A stretch of 27,582 nucleotides of DNA from JAAYZQ01 sp034428935. GTDB taxonomy: Bacteria; Chloroflexota; Anaerolineae; JAAYZQ01. The notes beneath the pieces were generated by a model. That model was not told the DNA's origin and searched no databases. It saw only the letters and a list, made by a program, of their open reading frames with translations. The stretch spans positions 1-27,582 of the forward strand of contig DAOUHB010000047.1 of assembly GCA_034428935.1 (NCBI GenBank), in the 5' to 3' direction. This document shows positions 6,503-13,790 of this stretch, one piece after another. The translations under genes and the position numbers were made by a program. Positions within the stretch are counted from its first letter, which is position 1. Each line of letters opens with the position of its first letter.

Positions 6503-8943
6503 GCATTCTCTCCACGGTTAATGGCAAAGTTTTCGAGATAGTCTCGGTAGAGCTGGATAATGTGTGGGGCCGTGAGTTGGGCGGCCATTTCGTGGAAGGC
6601 GTCTTCGGAGTCGGTGATGAGGAAGATGTGGGTGAGGTCGTGATGGTCGTCCAGGGCGTCGCGAAAGTCGGCAAAGCGGGTCTCGTCGACGAGTACGGCG
6701 AAGGGGTTCTGATCGGGCAGGAGCATGTCCGGAATGGAATCATCCTCAGGTAGTTCGGGGCGAGGGCCAACGGCGCCGGCCCGCAGCCAGAGTAGGGGCA
6801 GGATGGCGCGGAACTGGCGGCCGAGGGCGACATGATCCTTCTCCAGGAAGTCGAGTTTGAAGTATTCGAGGTTGGCGGGGAATCCGTCGCGCATGGGGCG
6901 CTTTTCCTCTTCCTGGACTTCGATGGGGCCGAGCAGGTCGGCGATCTGGGACTTGAGCTCCTGAAAAAGCTTGTTGCCGCGGGTGACGATGTAAACGTGG
7001 GTGATGTGGTCCATACCTTCGAGGGCATCAAGGAAGGTAGCGGCCTGGGTATCATCGAAGAGGATGGCGGCTGTGTGGTTCTTGTCTTCCGAAACGAAAA
7101 AGCTGGTGTCGCGCTTGATGTGGGTTTTGGGTATGCCTTCGATAAGGTCAACGATTTCCTGTTTGCGGACTCCTGTGTCAAGCGTTTTGGGATCGATGTA
7201 GCCCAAGCGCCGAATGGTGCGGGTCTGTTCTTTAGTCAGAGTGTTGCCAGTGACATAGTCGCCATCCAGCTCTGTACCGTCCTCGCGCCGGCCGAGGATT
7301 GTGTATTTGGAACGGGGCCAAGTTATCGATTGACAAATGCCGTTCTGTTCCCATTCCGGTTGCCCTGGTTGAAACCCTTGCGCTTTCAGACTGAGTTCTT
7401 CTTGCTCAGAGACTTCATTGTTGGTTATCATGATGCACCGACGTTTGCCCATGTCGGCGGCATTGAGTAGGTTTACAGCATGGAGGGTGGTGCCACTGCC
7501 TGCAAAGAAGTCTACTATCAGAGCATTGGGCTTGTTCCCAACAAAAAAACGAATTGCATCCTTCACCGCATACACGCTCTTTGGAAATGGAAATCTGCGC
7601 CCAGGGATAATATCGGCAAGCAGTCGCGACCCGTACTGTGTGGCGTCGTGCGTGCTGATTCTCCATTGGCTACCAGGCACAGCCAGCACGAACTTCGTCT
7701 CAATGTCCTCTACGAGAATGGAGCCATCTGGATTACGGCCGATTTCCTGGAATTCCCCACGCTTGATCTTGGCAAACTCACCATCTTTGAGAATCGAAAC
7801 GACGAAACCCTTATCCAGCGAACCACTAATTCGCACACGTCCTTGCTGCAGGCGTTCCAAGAAGGTGTCTGGCGCCCACTGCCATCGGCCTTCGCTTCCG
7901 TCTCTACGGATGGGTAGTACTGGCACACAACCAGCGATAGCATCAGGTATTGATTCTCCTTTAGGTAATGGAGTACCAACTTCCTCGACAGAGGGACCAT
8001 TGGGGTCTACGTATATAGGATAAAAGCATCCTGGTGCATCCTTTCTGGAAGCTCCTTCCCCGGATCGACGAAGCAGATCCCATCTTACGTTGCCGGTGTG
8101 CGTTCGGCCTTTTTCTGATACCCAATCTCGGCTAAGCCTGATTCTCTGGGGAGCGGCCGCACCCAGCATGACAAAGAAAATATACTCGTCGTTTCGGCCA
8201 AAGGCACCCGCGCGAGCCACGCTCGCCGGGTTGATCATTGTGCTGATCATCTGGATCCTGCAATCAGCAAACACCTGTTCCAAAAGTAACCCTAACCGCA
8301 AATACTCCTTTTCATCTATTGTGACAATCAGCACGCCGCTTTGTGGATTCAACAAGCGCTTGGCAAGGAGCAAGCGCCGATTCATCATGGCTAGCCACTT
8401 GCTGTGCCTGTAGCGGTCGTTGGCATCGACATAGTCGTTGTTGTACTTCCAGTCCTTGGCACCGGTGTTGTAGGGGGGGTCGATGTAGATGCAGTCCACC
8501 TGGCCGGCGTAGAGGTATTCCAGGAGTTGGAGGGCATGGTAATTATCGGCTTCGATGATGGTATGCCAGGGCGTGTCGTCGGGGCCGTTCCGGACGCGGT
8601 CCATGGGGGTAAGGGCTGGGAAGATGGGTTCGCCGAAGCGACGGACTTCGACAAGGTCGACGATCTGCAGATGTCGCCGCTCGCCGGTGGTTGGGTTCAG
8701 GCAGAGGATCTGGTCGCCGTCGGCGGACAGGACATGCCAGACATCGGTGAGGGGGGCATCGCGACGAGCTACGCGGCGGCCGGCGCGGATGGGCGCGTTA
8801 TAGATGGGGGTGAGTTCGGGGAGGTGTTCTTCGAAGACTAGGCCGAACTTCTTTTCTTTGGTGAGGCGGTCGACTTCTTCCCGCAGGCGGTCGCGCAGGG
8901 CGGGGTCTTCGATTTGGGCGATCAGGTCATCGATGGCGGCCAA
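6499..8943 (-). CDS. mod: Type III-like adenine-specific DNA methyltransferase (Mod)
   Basis: An 814-residue methyltransferase of the beta class: motif IV DPPY at 155-158 precedes the AdoMet-binding motif I FFAGSGT at 479-485. It would methylate adenine at the recognition site, protecting host DNA and giving Res its specificity. The interval between the two motifs (about 230-450) is the target recognition domain and is visibly lower in GC than the two ends of the gene. The C-terminal 230 residues contain two related segments (FLDALEGMDHITHVYIV and FRDALDDHHDLTHIFLI), suggesting an internal duplication that may form the Res-binding part. The start is TTG at 8943, with GGAG 8-11 nt upstream; no in-frame ATG is better placed. 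At 814 residues it is longer than classic Mod (about 600-650). The call is secure. Confidence 0.92.
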   Translation of the reverse strand: MAAIDDLIAQIEDPALRDRLREEVDRLTKEKKFGLVFEEHLPELTPIYNAPIRAGRRVARRDAPLTDVWHVLSADGDQILCLNPTTGERRHLQIVDLVEVRRFGEPIFPALTPMDRVRNGPDDTPWHTIIEADNYHALQLLEYLYAGQVDCIYIDPPYNTGAKDWKYNNDYVDANDRYRHSKWLAMMNRRLLLAKRLLNPQSGVLIVTIDEKEYLRLGLLLEQVFADCRIQMISTMINPASVARAGAFGRNDEYIFFVMLGAAAPQRIRLSRDWVSEKGRTHTGNVRWDLLRRSGEGASRKDAPGCFYPIYVDPNGPSVEEVGTPLPKGESIPDAIAGCVPVLPIRRDGSEGRWQWAPDTFLERLQQGRVRISGSLDKGFVVSILKDGEFAKIKRGEFQEIGRNPDGSILVEDIETKFVLAVPGSQWRISTHDATQYGSRLLADIIPGRRFPFPKSVYAVKDAIRFFVGNKPNALIVDFFAGSGTTLHAVNLLNAADMGKRRCIMITNNEVSEQEELSLKAQGFQPGQPEWEQNGICQSITWPRSKYTILGRREDGTELDGDYVTGNTLTKEQTRTIRRLGYIDPKTLDTGVRKQEIVDLIEGIPKTHIKRDTSFFVSEDKNHTAAILFDDTQAATFLDALEGMDHITHVYIVTRGNKLFQELKSQIADLLGPIEVQEEEKRPMRDGFPANLEYFKLDFLEKDHVALGRQFRAILPLLWLRAGAVGPRPELPEDDSIPDMLLPDQNPFAVLVDETRFADFRDALDDHHDLTHIFLITDSEDAFHEMAAQLTAPHIIQLYRDYLENFAINRGENA

Positions 8944-8980
8944 GGTGTCACTCCGTGTTGTTGGGTGCGTTGGTGGTCTG

Positions 8981-9206
8981 CTACCAACCGTTCATTCCTG
9001 GGTCTCCGGATTCGAGTTGGTGATCTGCCGGACCTAGCATCTGAGTTCGCCGATGCAAGACCGGGCCACATTCGTAGCGCAGGTAGTGTAGGTAGGAACC
9101 CGGGGCCACCGAGCTGGCTGAGTGGATGCAAATATCGCCGTCGCGGTAGATGCACCAGGCGCAGTTGGTTGCATGATTGGATGGTTGGATAGTTGTCGCG
9201 CAGCAT
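8981..9206 (-). pseudogene. Frameshifted Cys-rich (zinc-ribbon-like) small gene
   Basis: Between the Shedu-like gene and mod, one minus-strand frame (9205 to TAG 8981-8983) reads like real protein: NCAWCIYRDGDICIHSAS, then YLHYLRYECGPV. It has four cysteines in CxxC-x7-C...C spacing and GC-rich third positions. It has no start codon. An ATG at 9206 (MLRDNYPTIQS) lies in a different frame, and a GTG at 9225 overlapping the Shedu-like stop (GTGA) opens a third. Joining either start to the Cys frame needs a single-base shift, so the gene is either broken by a 1-nt indel, mis-assembled, or read by frameshifting. The cysteine pattern suggests a small zinc-binding protein, perhaps a regulator or adaptor of the cluster. 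Confidence 0.5.
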
Positions 9207-9221
9207 TAGTCTGTATGGCTT

Positions 9222-9884
9222 TCACCAGCGGACGAATAGCGCTGAGGACTTGGTAACCTGTTCGAGCAATCTGTCGTAGGACATGATCTCCAATCTACGG
9301 CCTTGGGATAGTTCTCTGTAGCGCTGTTGGCCCCGTCGGGTCTGTTCTTTCCGGCGTCCAATGACAATGGTGGCGTTGAATTCTGCATTGAGATCTCGAT
9401 AACCGAGTTCATTCTGTGCGTATTGGCTGTTGTCGCGGAGCCAGATTCGCCAGTCGTTGATCTGCTGAATTGCGTGGGTGAGTTTTGCAGTGGGCTGGCC
9501 CTGGCGGGTGAGTACCTCGAAGTTCGGGTTTTCCAGTTCAATCAACGTCCAATAGATACCCCCAGACGAGAGACAGCCAACCGCAAAATCTGGTATGTAT
9601 TCGCTGCCGAGTCGTGGTTGTGGTAGGACGTATGCTCTGGGACCACACGATACCAGTTGAATCAGCAGCCCAAGGTTCTGTTCCAAATAGGCCTGTACGG
9701 GTCGTTCATCCTGGGCAGTATTGATGAGGTCCTTTAGCTCGTCGGCCCTACGTCTGACCTCTTCGATAGACAAAGAATGCCAACTGGTCAGGTCAGTAAA
9801 CTCGACCTTTTCGTGAAGACCCGATTCCTTACGTATGTAGACTGGTGGGTGCATTCGTCTCCACCAATCGTCGCGGTCTGACAT
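9222..9884 (-). CDS. Shedu-like (DUF4263) PD-(D/E)XK nuclease
   Basis: A 220-residue protein whose middle third matches the DUF4263 nuclease core of the Shedu anti-phage protein SduA. GSEYIPDFAVG has the catalytic-type Asp at 99. WTLIELENP at 112-120 has Glu116 and Glu118, an E-x-E in place of E-x-K. A helix TAKLTHAIQQINDWRIWL at 132-149 follows, with the conserved Gln-rich face. Ahead of it, ERPVQAYLEQNLGLLIQL is the usual lead-in helix of this family. It is short compared with canonical SduA (about 380-400 residues), essentially N-terminal helices plus nuclease. It is the first gene after the main promoter, and its stop overlaps a GTG (GTGA). An AAGGAA lies upstream of the ATG. The family call is good; whether it acts as a stand-alone Shedu or with Mod/Res is inference. 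Confidence 0.75.
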   Translation of the reverse strand: MSDRDDWWRRMHPPVYIRKESGLHEKVEFTDLTSWHSLSIEEVRRRADELKDLINTAQDERPVQAYLEQNLGLLIQLVSCGPRAYVLPQPRLGSEYIPDFAVGCLSSGGIYWTLIELENPNFEVLTRQGQPTAKLTHAIQQINDWRIWLRDNSQYAQNELGYRDLNAEFNATIVIGRRKEQTRRGQQRYRELSQGRRLEIMSYDRLLEQVTKSSALFVRW

Positions 9885-10120
9885 GTCGCCATTCCTTTGC
9901 GATGGTTGTCTACCGTGTCCCTCGCATCAGGTTCCAGGCACGTGGGTGCTGCGTGTGCAGGCCGGAGATAGGACGTCGACTCCGGTCGCTGCAAGTGTTT
10001 GTGCGCACAGTGCTCCGGTCTTTGCGCGGAGCGGCGGTTTTGGCATATGCCTGACCGCCGGCGCCGCACGTAACGAGCCTTGGAGTACGATAACTTTCAG
10101 TCCCCTTTTTAGGCTGCCTA
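9885..10120 (-). other. Long 5' leader of the defence operon
   Basis: This roughly 236-nt transcribed leader lies between the inferred start point and the first gene. It has small open frames, including a 65-codon GTG frame starting at 10124, but none has a recognisable domain or a ribosome binding site, so I do not call them genes. GC-rich complementary stretches could fold. It may hold a regulatory RNA element, or nothing. Confidence 0.35.
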
Positions 10121-10121
10121 A
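10109..10121. promoter_or_regulatory. 13-bp perfect palindrome at the operon start point (operator candidate)
   Basis: TTAGGCTGCCTAA is a perfect 6-1-6 inverted repeat located 6-18 bp downstream of the -10 box, so it covers the expected +1. A repressor dimer bound here would block transcription of the defence operon. No regulator gene for it is seen in the window. Confidence 0.45.
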
Positions 10122-10126
10122 CACAG

Positions 10127-10155
10127 ATTATACCAAGTGTGCTCTCATTCGTCAA
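10127..10155 (-). promoter_or_regulatory. Sigma70-type promoter of the defence operon
   Basis: On the minus strand, TTGACG and TATAAT are separated by exactly 17 bp, a near-consensus housekeeping promoter, pointing toward the Shedu-like, mod and res genes. It is the best promoter upstream of the cluster and lies where GC-rich DNA changes to the AT-richer island. Confidence 0.75.
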
Positions 10156-10345
10156 ACTATGTCAGCCCTTGTTGGTACCACAAGCTACCATCCCTGCGGA
10201 AGCCATAAAGGGCACAGCCTTCATGCAGACGAACAGTCTCGGGCCTCCCATGCCCCTCCCGCCCCCAGAAACTCCCAACGCGCCTCAATAACCACCACAG
10301 CCTCCAGGCGATGTACCAAGTCATGGCCCACCCTGCGCCCCCCCC
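10156..10345. other. C-rich intergenic region, island boundary
   Basis: No gene, RNA or repeat could be recognised. The plus strand is strikingly C-rich with several C-runs near 10340-10350. It lies between the DinB-like stop and the defence promoter and is where composition changes. Confidence 0.35.
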
Positions 10346-10912
10346 TCACAACCCCAAGATCGCCAAATTCCCCCGCCACGGCCCCACCGCCTCCGCCTGC
10401 ACCTTGGCCACCGACTTCACGATTTGGTGGACGTGGTTCAGGTCGTGCACCACCCACGCCGCGAGCAACTGGCCCAGCGTCACCGTGCCCAGGACCGGGT
10501 GCTCGGCCGTCCGGTTATAGTCGTCGGGCTTCAGGTCCAGGCCATGGAGCGCGCCGAGGTTCTTTCGCCGCAGCGATTCGGAGCGGGTAAGCATCGTGCC
10601 CACGTACCGGTCGTCGATCTCGCCCGGGTCCGGCATCTGCCGGAATGGAGGAAAGCGGCGCTCGCCTTCGGCCGACAGGATGATCCTCGCCCTGGGCATC
10701 CAGTTGGTGCGCTCGTTGTGGATCAGGTGGACGAGGACCATGCGCGGCGACCAGGCGTCCGGCTCCTCCCGAAAGTCGAGCCAGGCCGGGGGCAGGGGCG
10801 CCAGGAGCGAGCGGAGTGTGGCCGGCGTCGACTCCAGGATGGGGATCGTCTGGCCGGCGTCGAGGGACGGTTCTATCTGGCTTTCATTCTTGCGGGGTAA
10901 CTGCTCAGGCAT
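10346..10912 (-). CDS. DinB-superfamily protein
   Basis: A 188-residue protein of the DinB/YfiT four-helix-bundle superfamily (DinB_2 type). The diagnostic metal-site pattern is visible: a first histidine in MVLVHLIHNERTNW (about residues 59-72) and a later pair in WVVHDLNHVHQI (about 153-164), giving the three-His arrangement of this family. The tail EAVGPWRGNLAIL is also family-typical. Members are metal-dependent, often thiol-related transferases or of unknown function, and the name does not imply a DNA-damage role. It is a single gene with no same-strand partner close by. The ribosome binding site before the ATG is weak. The family is confident; the substrate is unknown. Confidence 0.85.
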   Translation of the reverse strand: MPEQLPRKNESQIEPSLDAGQTIPILESTPATLRSLLAPLPPAWLDFREEPDAWSPRMVLVHLIHNERTNWMPRARIILSAEGERRFPPFRQMPDPGEIDDRYVGTMLTRSESLRRKNLGALHGLDLKPDDYNRTAEHPVLGTVTLGQLLAAWVVHDLNHVHQIVKSVAKVQAEAVGPWRGNLAILGL

Positions 10913-10921
10913 CCGCTGCGC

Positions 10922-11034
10922 CGCCGGTTGAAACCGGCGTCTGAGATCAGAAACGCGTTAAAACGCGTTCGGAGTCGGTGTGGTGTGAACCCGTTTCAAC
11001 GGGTTTTCGGTATCAGCCAGTTTCAACGCCTGGC
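10922..11034. repeat. Cluster of REP-like hairpins built on GTTTCAACG-type units
   Basis: Four short inverted repeats follow one another: 10922-10939 (8-bp arms, CGCCGGTT/AACCGGCG), 10952-10969 (two copies of AACGCGTT), 10988-11005 (AACCCGTT/AACGGGTT), and 11016-11034 (GCCAG/CTGGC around TTTCAACGC). All have arms and loops that are variants of a GTTTCAACG or GTTGAAAC core. This resembles REP-type elements mobilised by TnpA_REP (RAYT) proteins, although none is encoded here. It lies just upstream of the DinB-like gene. Confidence 0.6.
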
Positions 11035-11364
11035 AGGCAGGGCGGCTGAACAATAACCATGCGGGACCCTCTCTTTCACGGGGCCGGGGATCCGGCCTTG
11101 CCCCTGGCTTTCCGCCGCAGCCGGGCATCCGCCCTCGCGTGCGCTTCCAGGATCAGCCGCGTGGTTGCGGCGTTCTCGCCGGCGGGCGCACGCCGGTTGA
11201 CGGCTCGTGCAGCGGAGCCGTTTCGCTTCTTGCCGGATTGTACTGCAATTCGGGGGAGAGTGCAAGGGCCTTCGACGGGCCCCGCCCATTCCGGAGCCCG
11301 ATTCTCCAACCCGACCCTACCTCAACCCCAACCCAACCCGTAGGCCACCCAAAGCGCCTCGTGA
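11035..11364. other. Intergenic DNA upstream of the catalase promoter
   Basis: No convincing gene is seen. Several open frames cross this GC-rich stretch on both strands but none has a recognisable domain, a ribosome binding site or coding-like amino-acid composition. Confidence 0.35.
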
Positions 11365-11370
11365 TATAAT
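11362..11370 (+). promoter_or_regulatory. Extended -10 promoter for the catalase gene
   Basis: TGATATAAT is an extended -10 element (TGn plus TATAAT). There is no good -35 at 17 bp, which is compatible with an extended -10 promoter or an activator-dependent one. It would give a leader of about 138 nt before katE. Confidence 0.5.
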
Positions 11371-11514
11371 GGACCCTGTCCCTCGTGTGCGCTGCCAGCG
11401 ACGCGACGCTATCCCCGCTCAACAGCGAGCCAGGCAACGAAAGACAGCCAACCGGGCCTGCCCGCGCCGGTGCTGCCGACCGGCGACCGGGCATGATTCA
11501 CACTGGAGGTTAGA

Positions 11515-13671
11515 ATGGAAAAGGAACGCCGGCCAAAAGGTACCTGGGTCGAGGAACCCACCGAGATTGACGAGCACAGCAAGCAAAGACAGCTGGAGAA
11601 TTTCACCGAAGACGGCATGGGCGAGCACCTGACGACGGATCAGGGCGTCCACGTGAGCCACACCGACGACTCGCTGAAGGCGGGCGAGCGCGGGCCGACG
11701 CTCATGGAGGACTTTCATTTCCGGGAAAAGATCACCCACTTTGACCACGAGCGCATCCCGGAGCGCGTGGTCCACGCCCGGGGCTCGGGCGCCCACGGCT
11801 ACTTTGAGCCCTACCAGTCGATGGCGGAATACACGCGGGCCAGGTTCCTGCAAGAGCCGGGGCAGAGGACGCCGGTCTTTGTCCGGTTCTCCACCGTCGT
11901 CGGCTTTCGCGGATCGGCCGACACGGTGCGCGACATCCGCGGCTTTGCCTGCAAGTTCTACACCGAGGAGGGGAATTTCGACCTGGTGGGCAACAACATC
12001 CCCGTCTTTTTCATCCAGGACGGCATCAAGTTCCCCGACCTGGTACATTCCATCAAGCCCGAGCCGCACAACGAGATGCCCCAGGCCAGCGCCGCCCACG
12101 ACACCTTCTGGGACTTTGTGGCGAGCACGCCCGAGACGGCGCACACGATCATCTGGCTGCTCTCCGATCGGGGCATTCCCCGCAGCTATCGGATGATGGA
12201 GGGCTTTGGGGTCAACACCTTTCGCTTCGTGAATGCCCGGGGCCAGGGCCGCTTTATCAAGTGGCACTGGAAGCCCACGCTGGGCCTCGCCCAGCTCGTC
12301 TGGGACGAGGCGCAAAAGATCGCGGGCAAGGACCCCGACTACCACCGGCGCGACCTGTGGGAAGCCATCGAGATGGGCAACTATCCCGAGTTCGAGCTGG
12401 GCGTGCAGATGATCGACGAGCAGGACGAGCACAAGTTTGATTTCGATGTCCTGGATGCGACCAAGATCTGGCCCGAGGAGCTGGTGCCGGTCATGCCCGT
12501 TGGCAAGATGGTCCTGAACCGCAACCCGGACAACTTTTTTACCGAGACGGAGCAGGTGGCCTTTCACCCCGGCAACCTGGTGCCCGGCATCGACTTTTCC
12601 AACGACCCCCTGCTCCAGGGGCGCCTGTTCTCCTACCTCGACACGCAGCTCATCCGCCTGGGCGGCCCCAACTTTCACGAGATCCCCATCAACCGCCCCC
12701 TGGCGGCTGTGCACAGCAACCAGCGGGACGGCTACCACCGCATGACCATCAACAGGGGCCAGGTGGCCTACTCGCCCAACATGATCGACGACAACCATCC
12801 CCGGCCGGCCTCGGCCGAAGAGGGCGGCTACGTGCACTACCAGGAAAAGGTGGAGGGCCGCAAGATCCGCGGCCGCAGCGAAAAGTTCCAGGAGTTCTAC
12901 CGCCAGGCGACGCTGTTCTGGAACAGCATGACCGAGCCCGAGAAGGATCACATCGTCGAGGCCTTTCACTTCGAGGTGGGCAAGGTGACCCGCCGCGAGA
13001 TCCAGCAGGCCATCGTCGAGATGTTTAACCGGGTCGACGGCACGCTGGGCCGGCGCATCGCCGCCGGGCTGGGCCTGCCCGAGCCGGCCGAGCCGGGCGG
13101 GACGGGCGTCACCGAGTCGTCGCCGGCGGTCAGCTTTGCCAGCCACCCGGCCCCGGGGCCCCAGGGTCGCAAGGTGGCCGTCCTGGCGACGGACGGCTTT
13201 GACCATCGCCAGGTGGTGGGCGTCCTGGAGAACCTGAACCAGGCAGGGATCAGCGTCAAGATTGTCTCGGACCACGGGGGCACCATCGCCGGCGACGGCG
13301 GCGAGCAGCTCCAGGTGGGCGAGACCTTTGTGACCACGGGCTCGATAATGTACGATGCCGTGATCGTGGCCGGCGGCAGGCAGAGCGTGGGCACGCTGCG
13401 CATGGACGGCGACGCCGTGCACTTCTTGAACGAGGCGTTCCGCCACTGCAAGCCCCTGGCCGCGGCGGGCGAGGGCGTGGAGCTGCTGCGCGAGTCGCAG
13501 GTCCGGGGCGTGGAGTTGGCCGGCGGCGAGAACGGGGGCCGCCTCGTGGCCGACGAGGGGGTCATCACCGGCGGCGGCGGCGACCTGGCCGCGCTCCTGG
13601 ACGAGTTCAAGGCCGCCATCGCCCGGCACCGCTTCTGGGGGAGAAAGCAGAAGGACCACGTGCCGGCCTGA
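11515..13671 (+). CDS. katE: Large-subunit heme catalase (HPII/KatE type)
   Basis: A 718-residue clade-2 catalase that would break down hydrogen peroxide in the cytoplasm. The catalytic His is H87 in RVVHARGSGAHG and the distal Asn is N160 in DLVGNNIPVFF. The proximal heme ligand is Tyr374 in RLFSYLDTQLIRLGG, with Arg370 ahead of it. After the catalase core (about 25-500), a C-terminal flavodoxin/DJ-1-like domain starts near residue 553 (GRKVAVLATDGFDHRQV) and runs to about 705, which is what sets HPII-type enzymes apart from small-subunit catalases. GGAGGT lies 4 nt before the ATG. It is monocistronic, with an extended -10 promoter upstream and a strong intrinsic terminator downstream. The very long antisense frame over it is a by-product of high GC. 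Confidence 0.97.
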   Translation: MEKERRPKGTWVEEPTEIDEHSKQRQLENFTEDGMGEHLTTDQGVHVSHTDDSLKAGERGPTLMEDFHFREKITHFDHERIPERVVHARGSGAHGYFEPYQSMAEYTRARFLQEPGQRTPVFVRFSTVVGFRGSADTVRDIRGFACKFYTEEGNFDLVGNNIPVFFIQDGIKFPDLVHSIKPEPHNEMPQASAAHDTFWDFVASTPETAHTIIWLLSDRGIPRSYRMMEGFGVNTFRFVNARGQGRFIKWHWKPTLGLAQLVWDEAQKIAGKDPDYHRRDLWEAIEMGNYPEFELGVQMIDEQDEHKFDFDVLDATKIWPEELVPVMPVGKMVLNRNPDNFFTETEQVAFHPGNLVPGIDFSNDPLLQGRLFSYLDTQLIRLGGPNFHEIPINRPLAAVHSNQRDGYHRMTINRGQVAYSPNMIDDNHPRPASAEEGGYVHYQEKVEGRKIRGRSEKFQEFYRQATLFWNSMTEPEKDHIVEAFHFEVGKVTRREIQQAIVEMFNRVDGTLGRRIAAGLGLPEPAEPGGTGVTESSPAVSFASHPAPGPQGRKVAVLATDGFDHRQVVGVLENLNQAGISVKIVSDHGGTIAGDGGEQLQVGETFVTTGSIMYDAVIVAGGRQSVGTLRMDGDAVHFLNEAFRHCKPLAAAGEGVELLRESQVRGVELAGGENGGRLVADEGVITGGGGDLAALLDEFKAAIARHRFWGRKQKDHVPA

Positions 13672-13694
13672 CGAGGGGCGACGCACAACCAGGA

Positions 13695-13722
13695 CCGCCG
13701 GCCCGATGGGCCGGCGGTTTTT
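13695..13722 (+). terminator. Intrinsic terminator of katE
   Basis: A perfect 10-bp stem CCGCCGGCCC/GGGCCGGCGG with a 3-nt loop (GAT) is followed directly by five T, 23 bp after the katE stop. The T-run abuts the CCA end of the tRNA fragment on the other strand. Confidence 0.92.
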
Positions 13723-13771
13723 GGTGCGCCGTGCAGGATTCGACCCTGCCACCCGCTGCTTGCAGGGCAGC
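13722..13771 (-). pseudogene. tRNA 3'-half fragment with CCA, degenerate copy of tRNA-Lys
   Basis: Read on the minus strand, this has a 5-bp anticodon stem GCTGC/GCAGC with loop CCTGCAA, a 5-nt variable loop, a perfect T arm GCAGG-GTCGAAT-CCTGC, a 7-nt acceptor strand ACGGCGC, discriminator A and encoded CCA. The D arm and the 5' acceptor strand are absent and position 33 is C instead of the universal U, so it cannot be a working tRNA. By hand alignment it matches the 3' part of the intact tRNA-Lys at 16159-16232 at about 46 of 52 positions, in the same orientation, 2.4 kb away. Confidence 0.7.
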
Positions 13772-13790
13772 CAGCATGCGTCGGTGCGAG

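Noticed and set aside
8460..8480. Run of seven G (C on the coding strand) in mod as a phase-variation tract
   Set aside because: It encodes the Pro-Pro of the DPPY motif with normal codons and is too short to be a convincing slippage tract.
9927..10124. 65-codon GTG frame in the leader of the defence operon
   Set aside because: It starts almost at the inferred transcription start, lacks a ribosome binding site and shows no recognisable domain; weakly possible as a leaderless peptide but not supported.
10922..11034. The repeat cluster as a CRISPR array
   Set aside because: The units are short, different palindromes without constant repeat length or spacers, and no cas genes are present.
13722..13771. 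A functional tRNA-Ala (TGC)
   Set aside because: The D arm and 5' acceptor strand are missing and position 33 is C, so it cannot fold or work as a tRNA.
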